Part shown: positions 8,188 through 17,527 of the stretch, piece after piece | Position numbering within the stretch: the first letter of the stretch is position 1 | Layout: each line of letters starts with the position of its first letter | NCBI RefSeq assembly: GCF_030758935.1 | Contig: NZ_CP132333.1 | Location: 2,604,992-2,668,991, forward strand | Direction of reading: 5' to 3' | DNA: 64,000 nt | From: Geothrix sp. PMB-07 | GTDB taxonomy: Bacteria > Acidobacteriota > Holophagae > Holophagales > Holophagaceae | Notes under the pieces: generated by a model | Told to the model about the DNA's origin: nothing | What the model saw: only the letters and a program-made list of their open reading frames with translations | Databases searched by the model: none | Made by a program: the position numbers and the translations under genes

Positions 8188-10104
8188 ATGAGCAGAAGGT
8201 TCTTGATCCACACCATCAGCCTGATGGGGGTTCTCCTTGCGTTGGCCTGCGGCGGCGGTAGCAGCAAGACCGCCTCAGCTCCCGCGCCCGTCCCCACTCC
8301 AGTGACGGTCACAGGAGTGGCGCTCAATCAGGCGATGCTCAGCCTCGCCGTTGGCGGCACCGGCAATCTGGCTGCCACCGTGGCGCCTGCCGAGGCCACG
8401 GACAAATCGGTGGCTTGGCGCACCTCTGACGGCACCGTGGCCACCGTCGACAGCAGCGGCCTGGTTGGTGGCGTGAAGGCCGGAACAGCCACCATCACCG
8501 TCACCACCCATGACGGTGCCAAAACGTCCACCTGCCTCGTGACCGTCACGGGATCTGTCGCGAATACGGTGGGGACGCCCACCTTCTCCCTGCCTTCCGG
8601 CGGCTACGCCAGCGCCCAGTCGGTCGTCATCAGCACCGCGACTGCCGGAGCCACCATCCACTACACCACCAATGGCCAGGCCCCCACGGCCAATGCCGCG
8701 GTCTATGCTGGCGCCATCGCCATCACCCAGACCACCCTCCTGCAAGCCATCGCCGTGAAGGCCGGGTGGACCGACAGCCCCGTCGCCTCGGCCACCTACA
8801 CCATCGGTGGCAATGCCGGGTGGACCAGCGTCCAGCCTTCGGCGGACTCCCGGATGATCTACGTCAGCGCCTCCGGAGGGAGCGACGGCAACGATGGCCT
8901 GCACGAAAACACGCCCTTGAAATCCCTCGTCGCGGCGAAAGCCAAGCTACGGGATGGCTACCCCGATTGGTTGCTTCTGAAAAAGGGCGACACTTGGAAT
9001 GAGGGGATCGGGCAATGGCTCTGGTCGGGCCGCTCGGCCGCTGAGCCCATGGTCGTTTCCAGCTATGGCAGCGGCGCCCGGCCCGTGATGATCACGAACG
9101 GCGGCCAGGATGGCATCTACGCCTTCGGCGGCGGCCCCAGCCACAACCAAGTCATGTCCCATGTCTGCTTCATCGGGCTGGATCTGTACCGCAGCGAACG
9201 GGATCCCGATTCGCTGGCCTTTAACGCGAGCCCCGGCGACACGCAGGCTGTGAACTGGCTGGAAGGATCGGTGAACCTGCTCTTCGAGGATTGCCGCTTC
9301 CGGTTCGCCCAGGTCACCTTCCAGCGGGACGCTGCCGCAGCCTACCCCTTGAAAAATGTTCGGCTACGCCGCTGCCACTTCTTGGACACCTATGGCGACC
9401 ACGCCCAGGGCACCTACATCCAGGGCGTGGACGATCTGCTGATCGAAGGCTGCATCACCGACCACACGGGCTGGAACACCAGCCCCAAGGTGCATGACGG
9501 GCAACCTTCCATGTTCAATCAGTCCCTCTACATCCAGGAAACACGGGCCACGGGGGCCATCGTGCGCGACAACATCGTCCTGCGCCCGGCCTGCGGTGGC
9601 ATCCAATTGCGCCCCGGCGGCGTGGTGGAGGACAACCTGGTGGTGCGGGCCCCCATCGCCATCCTCTGCGCGTTCGGGGGAACGGTGCTCAACAACGTGG
9701 TGCTGCAGGGCACCGATCTGTCGCCCGATTCCGAGGGCCATCGGGGCTGGGGCATCGATGTGAATTTCGACGATCCCACCAGCACCTCTGTCCTTTGCAG
9801 CCGGAACGTGGTCGCCCATCTCGATGGCTCGAACGACAACAGCCACTCCATCATGAGCCTGTCGGCCCGGGTCACCTACGATCACAACATCGTCTACCAG
9901 TGGGGCGTCCAACCCGCCTTCGAGACGCCAGGCCCCTTTCTGGACGGGAATCGCTCCGTGGCTTCCTACAACCAGCTGCAGGGCGGGCCTGGCACCCTGG
10001 ATGCCTTCATCTCCGAAGTGCGCGCCCAATCCAAGGATCACTGGCAGGATGCCTACACGGCCCATGCGGTGAACACCTACATCCGCGCCGGGTTCGGAAT
10101 GTAG
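8188..10104 (+). CDS. Lipoprotein with BIG2, chitobiase-type and right-handed beta-helix domains
   Basis: 638 residues. The signal peptide ends in a lipobox (LALAC-GGG), so it should be lipid-anchored. Order of domains: bacterial Ig-like BIG2 (about 35-125; SVAWRTSDGTVATVDSSG is typical), a chitobiase/hexosaminidase C-terminal type domain (about 130-205; TIHYTTNGQAP), then a right-handed parallel beta-helix from about 215 to the end with an N-terminal ASGGSDGNDGLHENTPLKS region as in polysaccharide-degrading or pectate-lyase-like enzymes. GGAG precedes the ATG by seven bases. The 243-base gap upstream shows no recognisable signal. Likely a surface protein acting on polysaccharide; substrate unknown. 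Confidence 0.85.
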   Translation: MSRRFLIHTISLMGVLLALACGGGSSKTASAPAPVPTPVTVTGVALNQAMLSLAVGGTGNLAATVAPAEATDKSVAWRTSDGTVATVDSSGLVGGVKAGTATITVTTHDGAKTSTCLVTVTGSVANTVGTPTFSLPSGGYASAQSVVISTATAGATIHYTTNGQAPTANAAVYAGAIAITQTTLLQAIAVKAGWTDSPVASATYTIGGNAGWTSVQPSADSRMIYVSASGGSDGNDGLHENTPLKSLVAAKAKLRDGYPDWLLLKKGDTWNEGIGQWLWSGRSAAEPMVVSSYGSGARPVMITNGGQDGIYAFGGGPSHNQVMSHVCFIGLDLYRSERDPDSLAFNASPGDTQAVNWLEGSVNLLFEDCRFRFAQVTFQRDAAAAYPLKNVRLRRCHFLDTYGDHAQGTYIQGVDDLLIEGCITDHTGWNTSPKVHDGQPSMFNQSLYIQETRATGAIVRDNIVLRPACGGIQLRPGGVVEDNLVVRAPIAILCAFGGTVLNNVVLQGTDLSPDSEGHRGWGIDVNFDDPTSTSVLCSRNVVAHLDGSNDNSHSIMSLSARVTYDHNIVYQWGVQPAFETPGPFLDGNRSVASYNQLQGGPGTLDAFISEVRAQSKDHWQDAYTAHAVNTYIRAGFGM

Positions 10105-10156
10105 CCCCGGCACGACTCCAGGTTCCGGCGTCGCCCTCCCGCTAGACTGGAGGGCC

Positions 10157-11302
10157 ATGCTGCACCTGCCTCCCCTCTATCCCATCACCGACGCCACGCT
10201 CGCGGAACCGCTATCCGATCAGATTCGCCGCCTGGGCGAGGCGGGATTTCCCCTGGTGCAGTTCCGGGGCAAGCCCCTCGACACCCAGGCGCAGTGGGTG
10301 GAGTTGCGGAAGGCTCTCACGGCGTCCGCCGACCAGGGCGGCTGGCCCCTCATCTGCGTGAACGACCGCGCTGACTTGGCGCTCTTGGCAGCCCGGGAGG
10401 GCCTGACGCCCTGGGGCCTGCATCTGGGACAGGGGGACCTTCCGCCCGCCGAGGCGCGCCGCCTGCCCGGTCTCGAGCCCGTCCATCTGGGCACCTCCAC
10501 GCATCAGGCTGACGAGTGGAGCGGCGTCGATCCAGCCTGCGATCACGCGGGCGTGGGGCCCTTCCGCGGCACGGCCACCAAGGCGGACCACGCGACCCCG
10601 GTGGGCCTGGAGGGCCTCCGCTCCGGGTGTGAGGCCCTCCGGCGCCAAGGCCTCGCACCCATCGCCATCGGCGGACTCACCCTGGCCGATGCCGCCGCCT
10701 GCTTCGAGGCCGGGGCGGAGTCCCTGGCCATGGTGGGCGAAGTGCATCGCAGCGCCGATCCCTCCGCCCTAGGCTGGGAGGCCCAGCGCCTGCGGTGGCG
10801 GGCCCGTCCGCCCTTCACCCGCGGTCAGGGTGTGGTCCTCATCGGCGGCAGCGGCGCGGGGAAAACCACCTTCGGGCGGCAGCTGGCCTGGGCCCTCCAC
10901 CTGCCCTTCCACGATCTGGATGCGACCATCGAGGACCACGCTGGAAAGCCTGTGGCCGACATCTTCGCTGCGTCCGGAGAGGCTGCCTTCAGGCGCCTCG
11001 AAACCGACCTGCTGCCCAGCCTGCTGACCCGACCCGCCGTGGTGGCCCTGGGCGGCGGCGCCTGGGAAGCGCCCGCCAACCGGGCGGCAGTGGCCGAAGC
11101 CGGTTTTGCCCCGCTCTGGCTGGCCATTCCTCCGCAGCAGGCCTGGGAAAGGGCCAGCCGCGATGCCAACCGGCCCCTGGCCCGGGACCGGGCGGCCTTC
11201 ATGGCCCGCTGGGCCGCCCGCACCCCGGCCTGGTCGCTGGCGCCCATGATCCTCAGTTTTGGTCACAGTTCCCGGGACTTAGTCTCCGCTTTGTTAGACT
11301 AG
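10157..11302 (+). CDS. Thiamine phosphate synthase fused to shikimate kinase
   Basis: 381 residues, one continuous frame. Residues 1-212 are a ThiE domain: VQFRGK, VNDRADLAL, GLHLGQGDLP, LGTSTH, a GVGPFRGTATK phosphate-binding loop and PIAIGG, joining the HMP and THZ phosphates into thiamine phosphate. Residues 222-381 are shikimate kinase: P-loop GGSGAGKT (230-237), DLDATIE (substrate Asp region), a GEAAFRRLE stretch, ALGGGAW and RPLA for lid/nucleotide binding. The kinase phosphorylates shikimate with ATP. The linker is about ten residues. Start has GGAGG just ahead. No stop or frameshift occurs between the two domains, so it reads as a true fusion. Both domains look complete. Confidence 0.9.
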   Translation: MLHLPPLYPITDATLAEPLSDQIRRLGEAGFPLVQFRGKPLDTQAQWVELRKALTASADQGGWPLICVNDRADLALLAAREGLTPWGLHLGQGDLPPAEARRLPGLEPVHLGTSTHQADEWSGVDPACDHAGVGPFRGTATKADHATPVGLEGLRSGCEALRRQGLAPIAIGGLTLADAAACFEAGAESLAMVGEVHRSADPSALGWEAQRLRWRARPPFTRGQGVVLIGGSGAGKTTFGRQLAWALHLPFHDLDATIEDHAGKPVADIFAASGEAAFRRLETDLLPSLLTRPAVVALGGGAWEAPANRAAVAEAGFAPLWLAIPPQQAWERASRDANRPLARDRAAFMARWAARTPAWSLAPMILSFGHSSRDLVSALLD

Positions 11303-11323
11303 GACCTCTCCCCCGGACATCCA

Positions 11324-12064
11324 TTGGACCTGATCCTCTCCGATCTGCACTCGAACCTGCACGCCCTTCGGGCCGTGCTGCGCTTCGCGCGGCGACGGGC
11401 CATCCACCGCTTCGTGTTCCTGGGCGACCTCGTGGGCTACGGGGCCAACCCCAACCAGTTGCTGGACAAGGTGCGGGAACTGCGGCCCCGCTTCATGGTG
11501 CGGGGCAACCACGACAAGGTCTGCGCCGGGCTGGAACCGGATGCCTCTTTCAGCCTGCCTGCCCGCCAGGCGGCGGACTGGACGCGGGAGCGGCTGCGCC
11601 AGGACAACTGGCGCTTCCTCGCGGAACTGCCTGTGGGGCCGATCTGGGTGGGCGAAGACTACATGATCGCCCACGGCTCGCCCATGGACGAGGACGCCTA
11701 CCTGCTCCACATGCGGGAGATCAGCCAGGCCTTTGACGCCTTCCAGGGCCAGCTCTGCTTCTTCGGCCACACCCATCTGCCCGGCTGCTTCGAGCTGGAT
11801 GAGATCCGGGGACAGCTGAACTGGATCAGCCTGGCCCCTGGCGAGTGGTTCCACCTCCAGCCCCACTGCCGCTACCTCGTCAACCCGGGCTCCGTGGGAC
11901 AACCCCGGGATCGGAATCCCCAATTGTCCTTCATCACCTTCGATCCCAAGAGCCGCCGCCTGCGCCTGCACCGCCTCGACTACGACGTGAAGGGCGCAGC
12001 CAAAGCCATTCTCGCCGCGGGATTGCACCACAACCTGGCTGACCGCCTCAGCCAGGGCATCTGA
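11324..12064 (+). CDS. Metallophosphoesterase (YfcE/ApaH-like)
   Basis: 246 residues with a TTG start, chosen because no ATG or GTG lies upstream in frame and the calcineurin-fold first motif DLHSN begins only six residues in. Further motifs are GDLVGYG, GNHDK, AHGSP and the GHTHLP segment, the five metal-binding blocks of the phosphodiesterase family; family members act on phosphomonoesters or nucleotide phosphodiesters. It starts 21 bases after the ThiE-AroK fusion and is followed 14 bases later by the PilZ gene, so the three are probably cotranscribed. The substrate cannot be told from sequence. Confidence 0.85.
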   Translation: MDLILSDLHSNLHALRAVLRFARRRAIHRFVFLGDLVGYGANPNQLLDKVRELRPRFMVRGNHDKVCAGLEPDASFSLPARQAADWTRERLRQDNWRFLAELPVGPIWVGEDYMIAHGSPMDEDAYLLHMREISQAFDAFQGQLCFFGHTHLPGCFELDEIRGQLNWISLAPGEWFHLQPHCRYLVNPGSVGQPRDRNPQLSFITFDPKSRRLRLHRLDYDVKGAAKAILAAGLHHNLADRLSQGI

Positions 12065-12078
12065 AAGGCAGATCCACC

Positions 12079-12780
12079 ATGGGCCACGCCTCTCTCCTGT
12101 CCCCACCCGTCCTGGAGCAGTTCCTCATCCAGGCCCGCCTCACCAAGGCCGTGGTGAGCCTCAGGCTGCAGGGCACCCCGTCACGCCTGCTGGGCGACCT
12201 GCGCATCCATGCCTTTCGCGTGGGCTCGGCTCTGGATCTTTCCGGCCTTCACGCCCGCGACCTGGTGCCTGCCGCAGGCACGCCCGTCACCCTGACCATC
12301 CTCCTGGGCGACGAGGTGCTCACCCTTCAGTCGGCCCTGCTTCCTGCGGCGGGAACCGATGAATCCGGCGCCGCGCTGCTGCGCCTCGACTGGCCCCAGG
12401 AACCCGCACGCCTCCACCACCGACGGGATGTGCGGGTGGCCGCTCCGGACCAATCACCCCTCAAGGTGAAAGTGAAGGTGGAGGGCCGCCAGCTCGAAGC
12501 CCTGCTGGTGAACCTCACGGAGACTGGCGTGGGGCTGGCGCTGGAAGCAACCCTGATGGTGGAACTTCACGCCATGGTGGACATCGACGCTGAGCTGCCG
12601 GATGGCTCCCTCCTGCGCTGCCCAGCCGAGGTGCGGCACCTCACCTACATCGAGGGGCAGACCTTCCCCACGCGGCTCGGACTGGTGCTGCGGCCAGGCG
12701 ATACCACCGACATGGCGCCCATCCACCGCTTCATCCAGACCCGCCGGACGGATCGCTCCCACAGCTTCCGGCAGAACTGA
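12079..12780 (+). CDS. PilZ domain protein (c-di-GMP binding)
   Basis: 233 residues. The C-terminal half carries the PilZ signature: HHRRDVRV (RxxxR type) near 115 and NLTETGVGLAL near 145 (the [D/N]xSxxG type), with an N-terminal part of about 105 residues of no clear family, similar in layout to flagellar-brake (YcgR) proteins. It should bind cyclic-di-GMP and pass the signal on to motility or surface functions. The partner is not visible here. It is convergent with the transporter gene, with two bases between the stops and no terminator. Confidence 0.85.
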   Translation: MGHASLLSPPVLEQFLIQARLTKAVVSLRLQGTPSRLLGDLRIHAFRVGSALDLSGLHARDLVPAAGTPVTLTILLGDEVLTLQSALLPAAGTDESGAALLRLDWPQEPARLHHRRDVRVAAPDQSPLKVKVKVEGRQLEALLVNLTETGVGLALEATLMVELHAMVDIDAELPDGSLLRCPAEVRHLTYIEGQTFPTRLGLVLRPGDTTDMAPIHRFIQTRRTDRSHSFRQN

Positions 12781-12782
12781 AT

Positions 12783-14258
12783 TCAGCGCTTCGCCAGGCT
12801 CACCACCATGCCGCCCGCGCCCAGCAGCAGCATGATCACCGCCTGCACCATGGTCTTGTACGAGATCTCGGCGCCACCCCAGAGCGAGGACCGCAGGAAG
12901 AGCAGGCCCACCACCAGCAGCAGCGCGTAGATGCCCATCATCACCTTGCGGGCCTTGGCATTGGTTTCCGGCGTGTCCTGAGCGAACACCCGGTCATACA
13001 CCACCAAGCCGATGGCCGCACAGATGTTCAGCGCCACGAAGATCAGCCAGAACTTCCGCGCCACCAGGGCCGCTCCGGGCTGGCCAATCACGGGCTTCAG
13101 CATGGAGCCATAGAGCGCACCGCCCAGGCTGGAGCCGATGAGGCTGCCGATGACGCCGTAGAGGAAGGCATAGCCCATGTAGACAGCCTTCTTGTCCGCG
13201 GGCGCGACAAGGCCGACGTAGCTGTAGTACTTCGGGTGGGCGGTCATCTCACCGATGGAAAACACCGACAGGCCCAGGATGAACACCCACACGTTGGTGG
13301 AGATGGCCAGGCACAGGAAGCCCAGGGTGCCAATGACGATGCCCGACACCATGGTGGGCAGGGGCCGGATGTTCTTCACTACGCGGCTCACCAGCACCTG
13401 CAGCAGGATGATGGTGCCGCCGTTCACCACGGTCACATGCTCCGTGTCGAACTTCAGAGGCACGCCGAAGGACGCGAAGAAGGCGTTCACGGGTTGGGTG
13501 TTCACGAAATCGCGCAGGTACCAGAGCACCGAACCGAAGCTCTGGAAATAGAGGATCCAGAACCCGGAATACACCACGATCATCAGCATGAACCGGGCGT
13601 CGCCCAGCACCATGGCGGCGCCGTGGGCCACTTCCCGCAGGCTCTTGGTGTTCTCGGGTTTCGGCGGATCCTTGAACAGGAACACCGTGGGCAGCAGCAT
13701 CGCGGCGCAGTAAAGGGCCGAGGCGATGAAGACATAGCGCCAGGAGAAGCCCTTCAGCACGGTCACGAGAAGTGGTGCCAGGAAGGCGCCGATGTTGATC
13801 ATCCAGTAGTAGATGCCGAAGCCGAAGCCGGAGTTCTCCTCCGTGGTGGTGCGCGCCAGGGTGCCTGAGATGATGGGTTTGAAGAGGCCCGCGCCCGTGG
13901 CCATGAACAGCAGCGAAGCGAAGACCGCGCCATACATCGTCACGTTGCCCGCAATGAAGTAGCCCGCCGACAGGATGGAGAAGGCGAAGAGCAGCATGCG
14001 GCGGTAGCCGTAGCGATCCGCCAAGGCGCCGCCCGCGATGGGGATCACGTAGGTGAAGGCGTAGATGAGGCTCTGGAGGAAGCCCACGGACTGCTCCGTG
14101 AAGCCCAGGCCGCCTTCGGAGATCTTGTTGGTGAGATAGACCGCCAAAACCGAGTTGAGGCCGTAGTAGGCGGCCCGCTCGAAGAGCTCCATGACATTCG
14201 CCAGCCAGAAAACGGGCGGGAAGGAGCGGAGGATTCCGGAAGGGCGCGGTGTCGACAT
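12783..14258 (-). CDS. POT/PTR-type MFS oligopeptide transporter
   Basis: 491 residues with about 12-14 membrane helices. The first helix carries the proton-coupled oligopeptide transporter signature ELFERAAYYG (E-x-x-E-R pattern), and ALADRYGYRRM is the A-loop after helix 2. Members import di- and tripeptides or other small substrates with protons. The start at 14258 sits six bases after a perfect TATAAT, so the mRNA probably begins at or near the A of ATG without a leader. Confidence 0.85.
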   Translation of the reverse strand: MSTPRPSGILRSFPPVFWLANVMELFERAAYYGLNSVLAVYLTNKISEGGLGFTEQSVGFLQSLIYAFTYVIPIAGGALADRYGYRRMLLFAFSILSAGYFIAGNVTMYGAVFASLLFMATGAGLFKPIISGTLARTTTEENSGFGFGIYYWMINIGAFLAPLLVTVLKGFSWRYVFIASALYCAAMLLPTVFLFKDPPKPENTKSLREVAHGAAMVLGDARFMLMIVVYSGFWILYFQSFGSVLWYLRDFVNTQPVNAFFASFGVPLKFDTEHVTVVNGGTIILLQVLVSRVVKNIRPLPTMVSGIVIGTLGFLCLAISTNVWVFILGLSVFSIGEMTAHPKYYSYVGLVAPADKKAVYMGYAFLYGVIGSLIGSSLGGALYGSMLKPVIGQPGAALVARKFWLIFVALNICAAIGLVVYDRVFAQDTPETNAKARKVMMGIYALLLVVGLLFLRSSLWGGAEISYKTMVQAVIMLLLGAGGMVVSLAKR

Positions 14259-14263
14259 CCGGC

Positions 14264-14270
14264 GATTATA
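14264..14270 (-). promoter_or_regulatory. -10 TATAAT giving a leaderless transporter mRNA
   Basis: On the minus strand a perfect TATAAT hexamer (14270 to 14265) lies six bases before the ATG of the POT transporter gene. Transcription starting about seven bases downstream of the hexamer would begin at the start codon itself. A -35 match is poor. Confidence 0.5.
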
Positions 14271-14352
14271 CGTGACGGTCGGGTCGCGAAAACCTCAAAG
14301 AGAAGGGCCAGCGATCCCCTCGAAAGATGGAACCGCTGGCGCAGCTCAGGCC

Positions 14353-16509
14353 TCAGAACCCCGACACTTGGAAATCGTCGAAATTGACCCGCCGCGTGGA
14401 ACCATCTGTTTTGCGGATCTCGAAACGGATGGCGCCGGGAACGCTGAGGGAGAAGGTGGCCGTCTGGAGGGTGGGTGAGGCCGTGGTGATGGTGCCGCCC
14501 ACCTGGGTCCAGGTGCTGCCGCTGTTGGTGGAGTACCACAGGGTCCAGGTGGTGCTGGCGTCGGAACCATAACTGCCATGCTTCACGGACACGCTTTGCG
14601 CACCGTTGGCCCAGCTGGTTTTCATGGTCAGCTTGCCGCTATTGCGCATCCGCACGCTCTGGGCGCCGATCTTGGGATCGGCGCTGGTGTTGCCCAGCAG
14701 GGCATCGTTCAGGGTCCAGGTCCCGGAGGCGAAGGTCACATCTCCTGTGGTGTAGGCCGCCTTGGTGCCGGTGTCGAAGGTTTCCGTGAAGGAGGTTCCG
14801 CCACTGGTGGCGAAGGCCGCTGCGATGCTGTGGTTGGCGACGACGTTGGAGAAGGTGTAGGTCCCCAGGGCACCCTGGTTCACGCCATCTACCGTCACGC
14901 TGCTCACCTGGTAGCCCGCGTTGGGCGTCATGGTGAAGGAGCGGCTGGCGCCCGCGCTCACGGAGACGGCGCCCGAAGGGCTGATGGTTCCGTTGGCCCC
15001 GGCGGAAGCCGTGATGGTGTAGGTGGTGCCACCGGGCGCCACGGTGATCAGGCGCGTGGCGCTGGCGCTGGCGCCCGAGGCATCCGAGGCGGTGAAGGTC
15101 ACGGTGTAGGTGATGGGGCTTGCGGTGGCGTTGCTGAAGGTGTGGGTGGCGCTGGCGCCCGTGGCCGTGCCGCCATCCCCGAAGGTCCAGGCGTAGGTGA
15201 TGGTGGCGGTGCTGCTGCTGTCCGTGGCGCTGCCCGCGAAGGAAACCGCTACCCCCGCATTCACACTGAGGTTGCCGCTGGGCGTGGTGATGACGGCCGT
15301 GAGGACGTTGGGCAGCACGGTGCCCGCGTTGTACGAGCCCGCCTTGAAGGTGGTGGGGTCGTACCACTTGTAGCCAGCGGCTGGCACAGCCCAGGGCTCG
15401 GCCTGGGGCTCGGTGGAACTGGCGGGATCCTCCATGGCCAGCAGCGCGGTGGGAGTGTCCAGCTGGAGGCCCGCAACCTGGCTCAGCGCCGAATAGGATT
15501 CACGGGTGGCCAGCCAATCGATGAGGTTGGGCATGAGCGTGGCATCGTTCTGCTCCTGCCAGCCGGCGTAGGTGGTCTTGGCGCCGCCGGTTTCCTCCTT
15601 GAGGTATTTCGGGGTGGCATCCTCGATGGGGGAGGAATCACCGATGAAGGCGGCCTTCCCCAGGCCCACCTTGGCGATGGCCACCATGGGACCCTCAGGG
15701 CGTCCGCCGCCGTTGTACACGCCCTGATCCACGGCGCTGGCCCACTTCACCGTGGTGGTGGGAAGGTAGACGATGCCTTTGGCTTTGGTGGGATCCAGGA
15801 TGGCCAGGGTGGCCCCGGCGTGCATGGCCACGGTGGCCACACCGGTGGTGATGTTGAAGGCCTGGCTGGGGGCCACGATGTCATTGGCCACCAGATCGCC
15901 CAAGGCGTTGTAGCGAAAGCGCACGCCGAAATTCGTGGCGAGCCAATCTGAGCTGACCACACCCTGCATGGGGTACGAGGCCGCTTCGGCGGCGCTCATG
16001 CCCTTGGCTGGATTGGTCCAGGCGCCGCGGCGGTAGCCATTGAAGACCTCCGAGCCGTCCCAGCGGTTCTTGTTGCGGTCGGCGTTGTAGTGATCGGCAA
16101 TGAGGAAGAGGGCGCCGCCATTCTGAACGTACTGCAGCAGGGCCGCCTGCTCCGAGGCTTTGAAGGGGATGTTGCACTCGGCCATGACCACCACATCCCA
16201 GCCACTGAGATCGCTCAGGGTGATGGGCGTGACCTTGCGGAGCTCCTTCACGTAGTAGCCCTTGTCCGCCAGGGCGTTGGCGAAGTCGGAGAAGGCGCCG
16301 TCGATCACCCAGTCCGCCGCACCGGCGGTGGAGCCATGGGTGTTGTCGAACAGCACCTTCTTGCCATTGACGGTGCCCCGGGCCTGGATAAAGGGCGCCG
16401 GATCATTGGCGCCTTCGGCCAGAAGTGAGGTGGAGCCCGCCACCCAAAGCAGGGCGGCGAGCAGGGGATGAAAGACACGGCGCACGCGATCCGCCAGGGG
16501 GGAGGCCAT
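14353..16509 (-). CDS. Secreted protein with DUF4350/GATase-like, PKD and bacterial-repeat domains
   Basis: 718 residues. The ATG at 16509 is chosen over one 13 codons earlier because AAGGA precedes it and a signal peptide (PLLAALLWVAGSTSLLA) follows directly. About residues 40-310 form a glutamine-amidotransferase-like, DUF4350-type domain (KVLFDNTHGST, GGALFLIADHYNADRN). A PKD domain follows (TYAWTFGDGGTATGASATHTF), then an InlB-type bacterial repeat (GYQVSSVTVDG), and last a C-terminal domain of the kind often appended to secreted nucleases or esterases (TWTLWYSTNSGSTWTQ, RRVNFDDFQVSGF). The N-terminal Cys that amidotransferases use is not obvious, so enzymatic activity is uncertain. It probably acts at the surface. 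Confidence 0.75.
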   Translation of the reverse strand: MASPLADRVRRVFHPLLAALLWVAGSTSLLAEGANDPAPFIQARGTVNGKKVLFDNTHGSTAGAADWVIDGAFSDFANALADKGYYVKELRKVTPITLSDLSGWDVVVMAECNIPFKASEQAALLQYVQNGGALFLIADHYNADRNKNRWDGSEVFNGYRRGAWTNPAKGMSAAEAASYPMQGVVSSDWLATNFGVRFRYNALGDLVANDIVAPSQAFNITTGVATVAMHAGATLAILDPTKAKGIVYLPTTTVKWASAVDQGVYNGGGRPEGPMVAIAKVGLGKAAFIGDSSPIEDATPKYLKEETGGAKTTYAGWQEQNDATLMPNLIDWLATRESYSALSQVAGLQLDTPTALLAMEDPASSTEPQAEPWAVPAAGYKWYDPTTFKAGSYNAGTVLPNVLTAVITTPSGNLSVNAGVAVSFAGSATDSSSTATITYAWTFGDGGTATGASATHTFSNATASPITYTVTFTASDASGASASATRLITVAPGGTTYTITASAGANGTISPSGAVSVSAGASRSFTMTPNAGYQVSSVTVDGVNQGALGTYTFSNVVANHSIAAAFATSGGTSFTETFDTGTKAAYTTGDVTFASGTWTLNDALLGNTSADPKIGAQSVRMRNSGKLTMKTSWANGAQSVSVKHGSYGSDASTTWTLWYSTNSGSTWTQVGGTITTASPTLQTATFSLSVPGAIRFEIRKTDGSTRRVNFDDFQVSGF

Positions 16510-16618
16510 AATGATCCTTTCAGGATGTGAGGCGCCAAGCTTACCCACGGCTGGGGCGCCTTTCCGCCAACACCCCTGTTAATTGATGTGAATTTTTCAA
16601 TCAATGGAGAAACACTCG

Positions 16619-17512
16619 GTGAAGACCATCTCCCTCCGCGTCGATGTGGACACCCTGGAAGGCTCCCTGACGGGCATTCCCACCCTGCTGCGCCTCCTGG
16701 ACAAGCACCAGATGCAGGCCAGCTTTTACTTCTGCTTCGGCCCCGACAACAGCGGCAAGGCCATCCGCCGCGTGTTCCGTAAGGGTTTTCTCGAGAAGAT
16801 GCGGCGCACCTCCGGCCCCGGCAAGCTCTACAGCCTGAAGACCATGATGTACGGCACCCTGCTGCCCGCGCCCATCATCTGGAAGCGCGCCGCCGCCGAG
16901 ATGCGGGCCGCCCGCGAGGCCGGTCACGAGGTGGCCATCCATGGCTGGGACCACGTGCAGTACCACGACCTCATTGACCGCAAGTCCCGTCAGTGGCTGT
17001 CCGACTGGTATGCCCAGGCCCACGAAGCCTTCGAGGCGGTCTTCGGCGTGAAGGCCAAGGGCGCCGTGAGCCCCGCCTGGCGCTGCAACGACACCACGCT
17101 CGACCTGCAGGAAGCCTACGGCCTCGACTACGCGGGTGACTGCCGGGGTGAGGCCCCCTTCTATCCCATCGTGAAGGGGCGCACCCTCCAAACGCTCCAG
17201 ATCCCCACCACCCTGCCCACCCTGGACGAGTGGCTGGGCCTCGATGGCCGCACACCGGAGCAGGTGAACCGCGACATCTGGGACCTGGTCCGCGAAGACG
17301 CTCTCAACGTCTACGCGCTGCACACGGAAGTCGAAGGTGGTGCCCTGCGGGAAACCTTCGACGCCTTCCTCGCGGGCCTCAACGACCGCGGCGTGCGGGC
17401 CCGCACCCACGCCGACTGGCTGCCCGAGCTGCTCGCCGCGAACCCACCGGCCAAGGAAATCACCCGGCGGGAGATCCCGGGTCGAGCGGGTTGGGTGAGC
17501 TGGGCGGGCTAA
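16619..17512 (+). CDS. ArnD-like polysaccharide deacetylase family protein
   Basis: 297 residues. Similar over the full length to ArnD, which removes formyl from L-Ara4FN-undecaprenyl phosphate in lipid A modification: LRVDVDT (metal Asp pair), SFYFCFGPDNSGKAIRRVF, HEVAIHGWDH (two metal His), a DCRGEAPFYP block and QIPTTLPTLDEW, LHTEVEGG. The family is a carbohydrate esterase type 4 NodB fold. The GTG at 16619 is chosen over an ATG 15 bases earlier because GGAGA lies eight bases upstream, while the ATG has no binding site. No other arn gene is in the window, so the actual substrate may differ. Confidence 0.85.
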   Translation: MKTISLRVDVDTLEGSLTGIPTLLRLLDKHQMQASFYFCFGPDNSGKAIRRVFRKGFLEKMRRTSGPGKLYSLKTMMYGTLLPAPIIWKRAAAEMRAAREAGHEVAIHGWDHVQYHDLIDRKSRQWLSDWYAQAHEAFEAVFGVKAKGAVSPAWRCNDTTLDLQEAYGLDYAGDCRGEAPFYPIVKGRTLQTLQIPTTLPTLDEWLGLDGRTPEQVNRDIWDLVREDALNVYALHTEVEGGALRETFDAFLAGLNDRGVRARTHADWLPELLAANPPAKEITRREIPGRAGWVSWAG

Positions 17513-17527
17513 AGCAAAGGCCATTCA

